A stretch of 64,000 nucleotides of DNA from an uncultured Oscillospiraceae bacterium (GCA_900548545.1 URKX01000004.1:1-64000), one strand, 5' to 3'; positions 42,543-51,534 are shown, numbered from the stretch's first letter. The notes: generated from the letters alone by a model not told the origin. Translations and numbers: made by a program.

Positions 42543-43244
42543 TTAAAGTTCTTCCCGGGGCAGTTCTTTCCCCGGTTCCACCGGTGTGCTGGCCGCGCAC
42601 ACCCCACACACCCACCTTGCCCCTGCCTGGTACAGTGCCAGGGAACAGGCCCGCAAGGTGGCCCCGGTGGTGACGATGTCATCCACCAGCAGCAGGCGCT
42701 TCCCCAAGGCGGCTTTTCCCGCCCGGTAGGCGTCCCGGACATTGTCGGCCCGCTGTACCCGGGTGAGGGTGTGCTGGGTTTGGGTTTCCCGCACCTGGGA
42801 AAGCAGCTCCCAGGCGGGCAGGCCCAGCTCGTTTGCCAGGGCCCTTGCCAGCAGCTCGCTTTGGTTGTACCCCCGCTGCCGCAGCTTTTTGGAGGACATG
42901 GGCACCCACACCACCCCGTCAAAGGGGGCTTCCCCCTCTGGGAAAGTCTGGGCCATCAGCTGGCCCAAAGGCTTTGCTAAGCCCCACTCCTCCTGGAATT
43001 TCAGCCGGTACAAGGTGTGGCGGAATTCCCCCTCATTGGGCAGCGCTGCCGCCACTTCCAGGAACCCCCCATCCTCCCCCGGCAAGGGGAACTCCCGCCG
43101 AAGGGGCCCCTCCGGCAAGGAGGCGGCGCACTCCCGGCAGAAATACCGCTCGGGGCGCACCGCCTTCCCGCATTTTAAACACCTGGCCGGGAAAAACAGG
43201 CACCAGATCCGCTCCCCCAGGCCCAGGGGCCGGGCGGCATTCAC
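42543..43244 (-). CDS. comFC: ComF family protein (phosphoribosyltransferase-like)
   Basis: 233-residue ComFC/GntX-type protein used in DNA uptake in competent bacteria. N-terminal zinc ribbon with Cys pairs (CLKC and FCREC) at about 22-39, the ComF motif RGYNQSELLARAL in the middle, and a PRPP loop LLLVDDIVTTGAT with both Asp residues intact. Its ATG overlaps the galT stop by 4 bases (ATGA). Confidence 0.93.
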   Translation of the reverse strand: MNAARPLGLGERIWCLFFPARCLKCGKAVRPERYFCRECAASLPEGPLRREFPLPGEDGGFLEVAAALPNEGEFRHTLYRLKFQEEWGLAKPLGQLMAQTFPEGEAPFDGVVWVPMSSKKLRQRGYNQSELLARALANELGLPAWELLSQVRETQTQHTLTRVQRADNVRDAYRAGKAALGKRLLLVDDIVTTGATLRACSLALYQAGARWVCGVCAASTPVEPGKELPREEL

Positions 43245-44749
43245 AGGGCGCCGCAGAACCGGCGGAAGGCTTCCCGGCCCTCTTCCGTATCCTGATACAC
43301 ACCGGCGTTGCCCAGGATCTTCCCGAAGATCCTGCCTACGCTCTCCTGGATAGCCCGTTTGGTGTCCCCTTCCCCGGCACCGGCAGCTTTCAGCTCCTCA
43401 TACCAGGCAAGGTGCTTCTCCATTTCCGGCCGGGCCAAGATCTCCGGTGCCTTGGCAGGGTCACGCAAGGCCTGTTCCAGCAGTTCCGTTTCTGTCAGCA
43501 GCCGGGGCGGCAGGATGGCCAAGCCCATCACTTCGATCAGGCCGATGTTCTCCTTCTTGATGTGATGGTACTCTGCGTGGGGATGGAACAAGCCCAGGGG
43601 ATGCTCCTCTGTGGTGCGGTTGTTGCGCAGCACCAGGTCCAGCTCGTAATCCTCCCCGCGGCGGCGGGCAATGGGGGTGATGGTGTTGTGAGGGGTGTCC
43701 CCGGTGTAGGCCAGGATGCCGGCACTCTCGTCGGAATACTCCCGCCAGGCGGCGAGGATCTTGTCCGCCAGCTCCACCAGGCGCTCCCGGTCGCCGCTGC
43801 GCAGGCGGATGACCGACATGGGCCAGTGGACGATGCCAGCCTGCACGTCCTCAAAGCCCTGGAAGGACAGCGCCTCCCGCAGGGGCGCTTTGGCCATGGG
43901 GAATTCATACCGGCCGCCCTGGAAATGGTCGTGGGTCAGGATGGAACCGCCCACAATGGGCAGGTCGGCATTGGAGCCCACAAAGTAATGGGGCAGCAAG
44001 GTGACAAACTCCAGCAGCCGGGAGATGGACTGGCGGCTCACCTTCATGGGCCGGTGTTCGCCGCTCAATACGATACAGTGCTCGTTGTAATACACATAAG
44101 GGGAATACTGCAAAAACCAGGGCTCGTCCCCCAGGGTGAGAGGGATCAGCCGGTGGTTGCCCCGGGCAGCCTGGTTGGCGCTGCCAAGATAGCCCTCGTT
44201 CTCCCGGCACAGGGCGCACTTGGGATAGCCGGACTGGGGGGCGTTTTTGGCGGCGGCAATGGCTTTGGGGTCTTTCTCCGGTTTGGACAGGTTGATGGTG
44301 ATGACCAGATCCCCATACTCCGTGGGGGCGGTCCACAGCTTGTCTTTTTCGATGCGGTCCACCCGGATGTAGTTGGAGGAGCGGCTCAGGCCGTAATAGT
44401 AATCGGTGGCGGCCTGTTTGTCCTCCTGGTACAGTTGGTAGAACTTGCGCACCACTTCCGAGGGCCGGGGCATCAGGCAGTTCATCAGCTCGGTGTCGAA
44501 CTGGTCCCGGGCATCCTGGGTATCCGGGTCGATGATACCCTCCTGGGCAGCATACTGACACAGGATTTCCAAGGGCTCCGCAGGGGTGTGGAGCTTCTCT
44601 TCCACCGGCTGGGGACCATACTCCCGCAAGCCCAGCAGAGCCAACATCCGGTTGGCGGCATAAGCCTGGTCTTCCGGGGCAATCAGGCCCCGTTGCAGGC
44701 CATACTGGATCAGGCGGCTGACTTGCAGGCTCACTGTTCCTTTTTCCAT
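43241..44749 (-). CDS. galT: UDP-glucose--hexose-1-phosphate uridylyltransferase (Firmicutes type)
   Basis: 502-residue Leloir-pathway enzyme exchanging UMP between UDP-glucose and galactose-1-phosphate. Length and sequence fit the GalT class II (Firmicutes) family rather than the 350-residue E. coli type. Active-site motif LTHDHFQGG gives His-x-His-x-Gln. A CALC pair lies upstream in YPKCALCRENEG. It is first in a long operon with comF, tcdA and folate genes and has a good promoter. No galK or galE is nearby. Confidence 0.95.
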   Translation of the reverse strand: MEKGTVSLQVSRLIQYGLQRGLIAPEDQAYAANRMLALLGLREYGPQPVEEKLHTPAEPLEILCQYAAQEGIIDPDTQDARDQFDTELMNCLMPRPSEVVRKFYQLYQEDKQAATDYYYGLSRSSNYIRVDRIEKDKLWTAPTEYGDLVITINLSKPEKDPKAIAAAKNAPQSGYPKCALCRENEGYLGSANQAARGNHRLIPLTLGDEPWFLQYSPYVYYNEHCIVLSGEHRPMKVSRQSISRLLEFVTLLPHYFVGSNADLPIVGGSILTHDHFQGGRYEFPMAKAPLREALSFQGFEDVQAGIVHWPMSVIRLRSGDRERLVELADKILAAWREYSDESAGILAYTGDTPHNTITPIARRRGEDYELDLVLRNNRTTEEHPLGLFHPHAEYHHIKKENIGLIEVMGLAILPPRLLTETELLEQALRDPAKAPEILARPEMEKHLAWYEELKAAGAGEGDTKRAIQESVGRIFGKILGNAGVYQDTEEGREAFRRFCGAL

Positions 44750-44787
44750 AGGACTTCACCCTTTCACCTAGATTCGTTCCGGCCTTT

Positions 44788-44816
44788 ATTGTACTACACA
44801 ACAGACGAAGAAACAA
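44788..44816 (-). promoter_or_regulatory. Promoter of the galT-fol operon
   Basis: Minus-strand TTGTTT (44816-44811), 17-base spacer, TACAAT (44793-44788), about 40 bases before the galT ATG. Confidence 0.65.
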
Positions 44817-44867
44817 GCTTTATCCCTCGCCATATCCTCGGAAAATACCAGGTCTATCCAAGGGAAA

Positions 44868-44894
44868 GGGGCTGGCGCAAAACGCACCAGCCCC
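44868..44894 (-). terminator. Terminator of the GH25 lysozyme gene
   Basis: GGGGCTGG-GC arms (44868-44878 with 44884-44894, one G-T pair), 5-base loop and TTTT on the minus strand. Confidence 0.8.
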
Positions 44895-44930
44895 TTATGG
44901 TTTTGCCCAAGCCGGAAAACCGCCCGCTGG

Positions 44931-45794
44931 TTACGGGTCGGGAGTTTGCCGCTCCAGCAGCTTGGCAATCACGGTAAGCGCCCGGACATAGGTTTCACTG
45001 GCGTCGATCCGGGTGGCATCCCCGGAGCCGCCGGTGCCAGCCAGGCCCAGCTCCCGGTAGACCAGCTCCACCGGGGCTTTGGCCCATTCCGGCAGCGAAG
45101 AGATAGTCTTGTATTTTTCCTCGTTCTCCTGATACACCTTTTGGGCTTCCGCCCGGGCCAGGGCGGCCACTTGTTCTGGGGTCATGCCGTCTTCCTCCTC
45201 TCCTCCGGTAAGGGCGGGGTAGTCCTTGTAGGCAAGGTTACCGTCAAAGGCTTTTCCACCCAGCACCCACCGGTTGGTATACTGCCAAATGCCCACCGGA
45301 CCGGGATAATCCAAAGTGGCGTTCCACTGGGCCACCCACTTGTCATAGGGGTCCAGCCGGGGGCTGTTGAGCCTTGTCTGCCACCAGGACAGGGAAGCAT
45401 ATACGCCGCAGTAATACCCGGCCTTCTGGATGGCCTGGCAGTAGGCCACCACGTTGTCCACCAGGGCGCTGCCTGTAGGCAGGGAACTGTCTTCCACATC
45501 GTACCAAACCCCGTAAGGAGGGGTTCGGCCGGCCAGCAGCCGCAGGGTGTGGGCAGCTTCGCTTTGGGCCATGGCCGTGGTTTTGGCGTAGGAATACAGG
45601 TACACGCCCCAGGGCATCCCGGCAGCCTGGCACTTTCGCACATTGGCTTCAAACTGGGAGTCGTCTTGGTTTTGATAGTCGCTGCCATAGCCGCAGCGGA
45701 TGATGACAAATTCCACCGGCCCCTTCAGAGCCTGGATGTCCACATTTCCGTTAAACTCGGAGATATCGATCCCCCGTTTGGGAAGATCCGCCAT
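44931..45794 (-). CDS. GH25 family lysozyme (N-acetylmuramidase)
   Basis: 287-residue glycoside hydrolase 25 protein. RGIDISEFNG at the start and YDVEDSS in mid-domain give the catalytic Asp/Glu (DxE) residues; IIRCGYG and the WQYTNR segment complete the fold (about 1-200). The last 85 residues are a charged helix-rich tail, possibly an anchoring or oligomerising region. There is no signal peptide from ATG 45794, which has GGGAGG 6 bases upstream, so it may be released through a holin or lysis, as in phage endolysins, or be a domesticated phage gene. No other phage genes are present. Confidence 0.9.
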   Translation of the reverse strand: MADLPKRGIDISEFNGNVDIQALKGPVEFVIIRCGYGSDYQNQDDSQFEANVRKCQAAGMPWGVYLYSYAKTTAMAQSEAAHTLRLLAGRTPPYGVWYDVEDSSLPTGSALVDNVVAYCQAIQKAGYYCGVYASLSWWQTRLNSPRLDPYDKWVAQWNATLDYPGPVGIWQYTNRWVLGGKAFDGNLAYKDYPALTGGEEEDGMTPEQVAALARAEAQKVYQENEEKYKTISSLPEWAKAPVELVYRELGLAGTGGSGDATRIDASETYVRALTVIAKLLERQTPDP

Positions 45795-45900
45795 GGGTCC
45801 ACCTCCCTTCTGGGAAAAGCTTTCCCAGGCCATTGTATGAGCAATTTTCGCAACGTGTCCCACTTTAAAAGGGAAGTTTTAAATTTTTTCAAATCAGGGG

Positions 45901-45930
45901 TTGACAGCTTTAGGGGAAATCTGGTATAAT
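45901..45930 (+). promoter_or_regulatory. tRNA-Val promoter
   Basis: TTGACA (45901-45906), 18-base spacer, TATAAT (45925-45930), 44 bases before the tRNA. Confidence 0.85.
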
Positions 45931-45974
45931 ATCGCCTGTTGAAGCTTGAGGGTTTTCTCGATAAACCCTTTTCT

Positions 45975-46051
45975 GGGGGCATAGCTCAGCTGGTTAGAGC
46001 GCCTGCTTCACACGTAGGAGGTCACAGGTTCGAGTCCTGTTGTCCCCACCA
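45975..46051 (+). tRNA. tRNA-Val (anticodon CAC)
   Basis: 77 bases including encoded CCA. Acceptor GGGGGCA pairs with TGTCCCC (one G-T), D stem GCTC/GAGC, anticodon stem CCTGC/GTAGG with loop TTCACAC and anticodon CAC, T arm ACAGG-TTCGAGT-CCTGT. It reads GUG codons. It has its own promoter and a terminator directly after. Confidence 0.97.
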
Positions 46052-46055
46052 GAGT

Positions 46056-46092
46056 AAAAACCGCTTAGGATTTGTGTCCTGGGCGGTTTTTT
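46056..46092 (+). terminator. Terminator after tRNA-Val
   Basis: AAAACCGC and GCGGTTTT arms with an inner AGGA/TCCT stem and T6. The 46093-46253 stretch after it holds no gene. Confidence 0.88.
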
Positions 46093-46253
46093 CATTTCCC
46101 TGTTCCTGGATTTTGCCCCCTTGTGCGCTCCTGGGAAAGGGCACGGATCCAACCAAACAAGCCCACAGCCTCCAAACCCGGCACCCTGTGGGCTTCCTTT
46201 TAGAGCGGCCTTTGTAAAACCGCCATTTTTCTAAAGCGTATCGGAAATTCCAC

Positions 46254-46285
46254 AAAAATATCGGGCCGCCTTCCGGCAGCCCGAT
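46254..46285 (-). terminator. Terminator of hppA
   Basis: ATCGGGC/GCCCGAT arms with inner GCC/GGC and GGAA loop, followed by T5 on the minus strand. Confidence 0.85.
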
Positions 46286-46314
46286 TCTTTTCTGTAAAGA
46301 GATTCCTTTCAGCC

Positions 46315-48405
46315 TCAGCCGAAGAAGGAGAACATCACAAACACAGAGGAGAGCAGGGAGGAAACCAGGCTCACCACCGTGATCTGGGTGTTGATGGAAG
46401 GGCCGGCGGTGTCCTTGAAGGGGTCGCCCACCGTGTCGCCAATGACGGCAGCCTTGTGGGAATCGCTTCCCTTGCCCCCTTCAGCCCCGGCCTCAATGTA
46501 CTTCTTGCAGTTGTCCCACAGGCCCCCTGCGTTGGACATAAACAGCGCCAGCAGCAGCCCGCTGACGATATTCCCCAGCAGGAACCCGCCAATGGCGGAG
46601 GGGCCGCCGATGAAGCCCACAATCACCGTGGCAAGGATGGTCATCAGGCCGGCGGGGATCAGCTCGCGGAGGGCGCCGGTGGTGGCGATGTCGATGCACT
46701 TATCATACTCTGGTTTCACGCCTGCCTTGCCTTCCCGCAGCCCCTTGATGGAGTCAAACTGCCGGTGGATCTCGGCCACCATCCGCTGGGCGTTTTTATC
46801 CACACCCAAAATCAGCATGGCGGAGAACACCGCGGGCACTACCGCGCCTACCAGCACCCCAAAGAACACCGTGGGGCTCATGATGTCAAAGCCCGTGAGC
46901 AGCTCCCGGCCCGCAGCGGCAAGGGCGTCGTTGGCCTCGGACATAAACGCCCCCAGCAGGGAAATCACCGTCAGGCCCGCGGCGCTGATGGAGAACCCTT
47001 TGGTCACAGCCTTCACCGTGTTGCCCGCGCTGTCCAGCTTATCGGCAGTGCGGATGGTTTCTTCCCCTAAGCCGCCCATTTCCGCCAGGCCCCGGGCGTT
47101 GTCCACAATGGGCCCGTAGGCGTCGTTGGAGATGATCATGCCCACAATGGACAGCATCCCCACAGCCGCCATGGAAATGCCGAAAATGGGATATCCCTCT
47201 CCCATGGGCTCGCAAAGCTTATAGGCCACCAAAGCGGACACGGCAATGCCCACCATGGCGGGCAGGGCGGAGATAAAGCCGTAAGAAACACCGGACAGCA
47301 CTGTAAAGGCAGGCCCGGAAGAGGAAGCCCTGGCCACCTTTTGCACAGGGGGCTTGGAGTCGTCCGTAAAGTAGTCGGTGGTGATGCCGATGATCACGCC
47401 CACCAGCAGACCTACAGCGGCCGCGCCCCAGATCCGCCAGGAGAACCCGGGGAACAGGGCGGTGGCCCCGGCAGTGAGCACCAGGTAAATGGCGGTGGTC
47501 ACATAAGTGGAGGAGTTCAGCGCCGTGGTGGGGTCGCCTTTTTTGCCCACCCGGGCGGTGGCGATACCGATGATCGAGGCGAACAGCCCCAAAATGGCGT
47601 AGCAGAACACCATGGACACATTGTTGAAGTCCCCGCCGGACAGGGACTGGGCCAGCACCAGGGCCGAAGCCATGGCTGCCACGTTGGAGTCGAACAGGTC
47701 GGCGCCCATGCCGGCCACATCGCCCACGTTATCCCCCACATTGTCAGCAACGACGGCAGGGTTCCGGGGATCGTCCTCGGGGATGCCCAGTTCCACTTTA
47801 CCAGTGAGGTCGGCGGAAACGTCAGCGGTCTTGGTGAAGATACCGCCCCCCGCCTTGGCGAACAAGGCCAGGGAACTGGCGCCGAAGGAAAAGCCCAGCA
47901 AGATGGTGGAATCCCCGGTAAACAGCAGCACGGCGGCCACGCCCAGCAGGGAGCACCCCACCACCAGCAGGCCCATAACGGCGCCGCCCCGGAAGCCGAT
48001 CAAAAACGCGGGCTTGATGCCCTTCTGGGCAGCCTCGGCCGTGCGGGCGTTGGACAGGGTGGCCACCAAAATGCCGATCTTCCCGGCAATGGCCGAAAGG
48101 ACCGTGCCGCACAAATAGGCGATGGCCATGGCGATATTGCTCACAGGGCTGCCGGCCCAAATAGGCGAGGGCAGCAAAATCAAGATCACCGCAGCGGCGA
48201 CTGCGGCAAATTTTGCCAGCACCAGGTATTCCCGGCGCATAAAGGTGTTGGCACCCTGTTTAATCAGCAGGGAAACCTCTTGGATTTTGGCATTCTCTGT
48301 TTTTTGCTTTTTCACCCACAGGTACAGGTAGGCGGCAAAGGCAAAGGCCAGAGCGACGCACAAAAACGACAGGCCATAGAACAGCGACAGTTGACTTTCA
48401 TCCAT
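46315..48405 (-). CDS. hppA: Membrane-bound ion-pumping pyrophosphatase
   Basis: 696-residue integral membrane enzyme with about 16 helices that couples pyrophosphate hydrolysis to H+ (or Na+) pumping. The substrate/metal segments DVSADLTGKVE, DDPRNPAVVADNVGDNVGD and ISNDAYGPIVDNA are fully conserved. In the K+-dependence region the protein has GNTVKAVTKG, with Lys where K+-dependent enzymes have Ala, which points to the K+-independent H+-pumping class. ATG 48405 follows AGGTG. Its upstream region carries a structured leader with an intrinsic terminator, so expression is probably controlled by attenuation. Confidence 0.95.
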   Translation of the reverse strand: MDESQLSLFYGLSFLCVALAFAFAAYLYLWVKKQKTENAKIQEVSLLIKQGANTFMRREYLVLAKFAAVAAAVILILLPSPIWAGSPVSNIAMAIAYLCGTVLSAIAGKIGILVATLSNARTAEAAQKGIKPAFLIGFRGGAVMGLLVVGCSLLGVAAVLLFTGDSTILLGFSFGASSLALFAKAGGGIFTKTADVSADLTGKVELGIPEDDPRNPAVVADNVGDNVGDVAGMGADLFDSNVAAMASALVLAQSLSGGDFNNVSMVFCYAILGLFASIIGIATARVGKKGDPTTALNSSTYVTTAIYLVLTAGATALFPGFSWRIWGAAAVGLLVGVIIGITTDYFTDDSKPPVQKVARASSSGPAFTVLSGVSYGFISALPAMVGIAVSALVAYKLCEPMGEGYPIFGISMAAVGMLSIVGMIISNDAYGPIVDNARGLAEMGGLGEETIRTADKLDSAGNTVKAVTKGFSISAAGLTVISLLGAFMSEANDALAAAGRELLTGFDIMSPTVFFGVLVGAVVPAVFSAMLILGVDKNAQRMVAEIHRQFDSIKGLREGKAGVKPEYDKCIDIATTGALRELIPAGLMTILATVIVGFIGGPSAIGGFLLGNIVSGLLLALFMSNAGGLWDNCKKYIEAGAEGGKGSDSHKAAVIGDTVGDPFKDTAGPSINTQITVVSLVSSLLSSVFVMFSFFG

Positions 48406-48480
48406 GGAAATTCACCTAACCCTTCTCAAAATAATAGCGCGGCCTCAAGGTGAAATCCTTCCCAACTTGCCCAGAGATAG

Positions 48481-48515
48481 AAAAAAGTGGCTCCCAAACC
48501 CTAGGGAGCCACTTT
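48481..48515 (-). terminator. Terminator between the structured leader and hppA
   Basis: Perfect 12-bp stem (48484-48495 with 48504-48515), 8-base loop and T6 on the minus strand. It lies 75 bases before the hppA start and 82 bases after the predicted transcription start at about 48597. Confidence 0.88.
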
Positions 48516-48597
48516 GCCGCTGCGCAAACTCGGAATAAATAGGGCTGGCCTTCTTTTCCGCAGGCCTCACCCTATGACAGACTCCACCTCTTATTCC
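48516..48597 (-). ncRNA. Structured leader RNA or small RNA upstream of hppA
   Basis: Predicted RNA beginning at the G at 48597, 7 bases after a consensus -10. Nested helices can be drawn: P1 48591-48597 with 48532-48538 (7 bp, starting at the first transcribed base); P2 48570-48575 with 48539-48544 (6 bp, directly stacked on P1 on one side, with a 15-base bulge on the other); P3 48562-48566 with 48547-48551 (5 bp) closing a 10-base loop. A perfect terminator follows. It has no open frame. It does not match the TPP, SAM, lysine, glycine, fluoride or ZTP consensus patterns that I can recall. A riboswitch-type leader for hppA, or an independent small RNA, are both possible. Confidence 0.55.
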
Positions 48598-48604
48598 ATG
48601 GTAG

Positions 48605-48633
48605 AGTATAGGCCCAAATTCCAGAATTGTCAA
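48605..48633 (-). promoter_or_regulatory. Consensus promoter of the hppA leader RNA
   Basis: Minus-strand TTGACA (48633-48628), 17-base spacer, TATACT (48610-48605). Transcription should start at about 48597. Confidence 0.85.
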
Positions 48634-48684
48634 CTACTTTTTTCCATGTGTTAATCTCTTTTTATTAGAAATTTCTAATTTTGC

Positions 48685-49938
48685 TCAAGGGCCGCTCTGC
48701 CCGGATCCCCCGAGCACCTCTTGGATCTGACAGGCGGCGTCCTCCACGCTGCTCTCATCAGGCAGGATCACATACAGCTCCGAGCCCGGCATGGAATAGG
48801 TTTCCCGGTAGGCGCTCTCCCCGGAAACCGTCAGGCTGCGGATATCCCAGTCCCCGGCAAGGGTGGGGGCTAGGGCCAGGATCTGGCTTTGGGGAAGGTT
48901 GGTCTGGAAGTTGCCCTCCACCGCCTCCAAGATCCCGGAGAGGTTCCCCAGCAGCGCCGGGGAGGCCGCCTTTTCCACCACAGCCCGGATGACCTCCATC
49001 TGGTTTTTAGCCCGCTGGTAATCCCCCTCGGGGAAGCTCATCCGCTCCCGGGCAAAGGCCAGGGCCTCAATGCCGGTAAGCTGGTTATAGCCCTCCTGGT
49101 AGGTCCGGATATTCTCTACGGTAAATTCCCGGTCGGAGTACACCGACACGCCCCCCAGGGCGTCGATCACCTCCACAAACCCGGTGAAGTTCATCTTCAC
49201 ATAGTAGCTGATATCCACCCCGTAAAGGCCCTCCAGAGCCGCCACCGAAGCGTCAATGCCGTAGACCCCGGCGTGGGTCAGCTTGTCCATGGCCCCGCCC
49301 GTCTGGGGGAAGGACAGGTAAAAGTCCCGGGGCGTGGCCACCAGCAGCAGCTCCTTGGTCTGGGTGTTCACCGCCGCCAAGATGTTCACATCGCTGCGGG
49401 CCAGGGTGGAAACATCCCCAAAGGTGTCGCTGCCGCTGAGGTACAGCAAAAACTGCTGGGGGGTCCCCTCGGGGGCAGGCAGGGATGGGGCAGGCGCTTT
49501 TTCCACCGGCACCGTCCCCACCAGGCGCATCCCTGTCAAGGTCCACTCATAGCCCCGGGCGTCGGACAGGCTCTTTTGGTAAGCCTCCTCCAGCACCACC
49601 GCCTGACGTTCCCCTTTCTCCAGGGCGTCCGCCAGGGCAAAGGCCGTGGGGTAGCGCTGCCAGTCCGGGGGCTCCCCCAAGGCCTGCTCCAAGGCGGGGA
49701 AAGCTTCCTCCTCCATCCCTCCATAGCGGTACCCGGCGGTCTGGGCCAGGTCCTGGGCCGGGTCCTCTTCCAGCACATATACCCCCGCCTCCCGCTGGGA
49801 GGATGCCGGTTCTGTGATCTGGTCCAACACGTCCTTGGCCTGGCCGGCGCGCCACAGAGCCACGCCCCCTGCCGCCAGGAACAGCGCCCCCAGGATTACT
49901 CCAATCCATGCCAGCCCTTTTTTGGTGGAACGCTTCAT
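48685..49938 (-). CDS. LCP (LytR-CpsA-Psr) family glycopolymer ligase
   Basis: 417-residue membrane-anchored enzyme. One N-terminal helix (about 10-29), a 120-residue accessory region, and an LCP catalytic domain (about 165-410) with ARSDVNIL (Arg/Asp), TPRDFYL, and GVYGIDASV. LCP enzymes move undecaprenyl-pyrophosphate-linked polymers (teichoic acids, capsule) onto peptidoglycan. Its start overlaps the stop of the aldolase-type gene by 4 bases (49935-49938), which places it at the end of the surface-glycan operon and makes it the likely attachment enzyme for that polymer. Confidence 0.92.
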   Translation of the reverse strand: MKRSTKKGLAWIGVILGALFLAAGGVALWRAGQAKDVLDQITEPASSQREAGVYVLEEDPAQDLAQTAGYRYGGMEEEAFPALEQALGEPPDWQRYPTAFALADALEKGERQAVVLEEAYQKSLSDARGYEWTLTGMRLVGTVPVEKAPAPSLPAPEGTPQQFLLYLSGSDTFGDVSTLARSDVNILAAVNTQTKELLLVATPRDFYLSFPQTGGAMDKLTHAGVYGIDASVAALEGLYGVDISYYVKMNFTGFVEVIDALGGVSVYSDREFTVENIRTYQEGYNQLTGIEALAFARERMSFPEGDYQRAKNQMEVIRAVVEKAASPALLGNLSGILEAVEGNFQTNLPQSQILALAPTLAGDWDIRSLTVSGESAYRETYSMPGSELYVILPDESSVEDAACQIQEVLGGSGQSGP

Positions 49939-51533
49939 ATTGCCCCCTCCTGTTTCTCATAGGCCGACGGGGTGAGGAAATGCAGCGTCAGCCCCAGCTG
50001 GGAGAGCTGTTCCCCCATCCGCCGCTGGCGCTCCATGGCCTCGGCACGGTTGATGGGCAGCGCCGCCTCACGGGTGTAGTAGCCGCTTTTGGGGGAGGCA
50101 AACCCGTCAAACCCCGCCAAGGTGACCTCCTTGGCCCCGCAGCGCTTTAAAAGCTTCAGCAGCATCAGGCCCGCGTTGTCCCCCACCATGGGATCCTGGT
50201 TCAAGCACCGGCTGTAGTCCACATAGAGGCAGTCCTCGCCCCCAAAAGCTGCCAAGTTGGAGGTGAACACCCGCCGCACCCCGGGCAGTTCCCGCAGCCT
50301 GGGCCCGGTGATCTCCAACCGCTTGTGGCTGCTGATAAAGCACACTTCCACCTGGAATTTTGGGTCGGAAAAGTTCACCGCCAATACCAGCGGCTGCTCC
50401 CGGCGCAGATAGTCCAGCACCTGGTGCTCCCGGGTGGCCAGGCTCTCCCCGGGGGCCAGCACCAACAGGTCCCGGCCGGCGATCAGCTGGGAGAGCTCCT
50501 CCACCGCCCGGCTGTCGTCAATGGCCTTATCCTGATACCGGGTAGCGAGGGTGCGGATCAGCCCCTTTTCAAACTCCACCCGGCTGCCCTTGGGGATGGA
50601 CCGCAAAATGTTCTCGGTATCCTGCATGGTCAGGGTCTGCTTGTTCAAAAGGAACGCCGCGTAGTTGGGGTGGCAGGCGTGGACAGCCGCCAGGTGGTAG
50701 GCCATGTTGTACCCCCACTGGTACTCCCGGCGCAGGGGGGCGATATACTCGTCGTAGATGTCCAGCACATCCCCCACCTGGTACCGGGATCGGATGGTCC
50801 GGTTGATATACCCGGTGATCAGCTCGGTGGGCAGGTTCCCCGCCCCCCGTCCCATGCCAAACACGGAGCTGTCCAGAATCAAATCCCGCTTGGATTGGAT
50901 CCCCATGAGCACCTGGGCGTTGGAAAAGGCCAGCTGCAAATTGTTGTGGCCGTGGAAGCCCACCTTCACCCCGGGGTCCAAGTTTTCATCGATCAGGTGG
51001 AACTGCCGGGTCACCTGGTTGGGGAGCATACTGCCCAGGGTGTCCACAATATAAAAGGCGAAGGGGTGCAGCCGGCCCACCTGCTCCACCAGCCGCAGCA
51101 GCTCCAGGTCGGAGTAGAACGCCGTGCCCACCGGCTGCAAAAACACCTGATACCCCTTGTCCATCAAGGCCGCCGCCCAGGAAAAGGCCTTTTCCGCCTC
51201 CTCCCGGTGGAAGGTCAGCCGGATACCGGAAATCCCCCCGGGACAGCGGGGTGGCAGCCGGTCCGGAGAAAGCTCCCACTCCCCCAAAGCGATCATCGCC
51301 ACGAACATGGCCCCGCCCTCCCGGTGGGGCAGCAGGGGGACAAGCCCCTCGGGGCTTTGGAACAGGGTGGTGTCCTCCCCCCGGGACTGGCCGGTGAGGA
51401 ACCCGCACTCGATGATGTCAATGCCCCCCTGGTCCAGCTTTTTTAAAATGGAGGGGATGGCGTGGCGGCCAAACTCCCAGTTGTTGATATAGCCCCCGTC
51501 CCGCAGGGTGCAGTCCAGCACTTCCACCGCCAT
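49935..51533 (-). CDS. DRE-TIM aldolase-type protein with C-terminal Rossmann-like domain
   Basis: 532-residue two-domain protein. Residues about 1-300 form an HMG-CoA-lyase/4-hydroxy-2-oxovalerate-aldolase-like barrel with LDCTLRDGGY (Arg-Asp-Gly pair binding pyruvate enolate and metal) and HGHNN (metal His-x-His). Residues about 350-530 (VLAPGESLA onward) look like a Rossmann-type unit that I cannot assign. The barrel family condenses pyruvate-type units with aldehydes or cleaves the reverse. Directly beside a Kdo-type cytidylyltransferase, the simplest reading is synthesis of a 3-deoxy-2-ulosonic sugar acid. It is neither a NeuB nor a KdsA homologue. One base separates it from the kdsB stop. 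Confidence 0.7.
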   Translation of the reverse strand: MAVEVLDCTLRDGGYINNWEFGRHAIPSILKKLDQGGIDIIECGFLTGQSRGEDTTLFQSPEGLVPLLPHREGGAMFVAMIALGEWELSPDRLPPRCPGGISGIRLTFHREEAEKAFSWAAALMDKGYQVFLQPVGTAFYSDLELLRLVEQVGRLHPFAFYIVDTLGSMLPNQVTRQFHLIDENLDPGVKVGFHGHNNLQLAFSNAQVLMGIQSKRDLILDSSVFGMGRGAGNLPTELITGYINRTIRSRYQVGDVLDIYDEYIAPLRREYQWGYNMAYHLAAVHACHPNYAAFLLNKQTLTMQDTENILRSIPKGSRVEFEKGLIRTLATRYQDKAIDDSRAVEELSQLIAGRDLLVLAPGESLATREHQVLDYLRREQPLVLAVNFSDPKFQVEVCFISSHKRLEITGPRLRELPGVRRVFTSNLAAFGGEDCLYVDYSRCLNQDPMVGDNAGLMLLKLLKRCGAKEVTLAGFDGFASPKSGYYTREAALPINRAEAMERQRRMGEQLSQLGLTLHFLTPSAYEKQEGAI

Positions 51534-51534
51534 G

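Noticed and set aside
44931..45794. GH25 lysozyme next to a tRNA as a sign of a prophage
   Set aside because: No integrase, attachment-site duplication or other phage gene was seen on either side, so only a domesticated endolysin is possible.
48516..48597. Assignment of the hppA leader as a fluoride, SAM or lysine riboswitch
   Set aside because: Short similarities (AGAGGUGGAG, GGUGAGG) occur but the conserved cores of those classes are missing. It is left unassigned.
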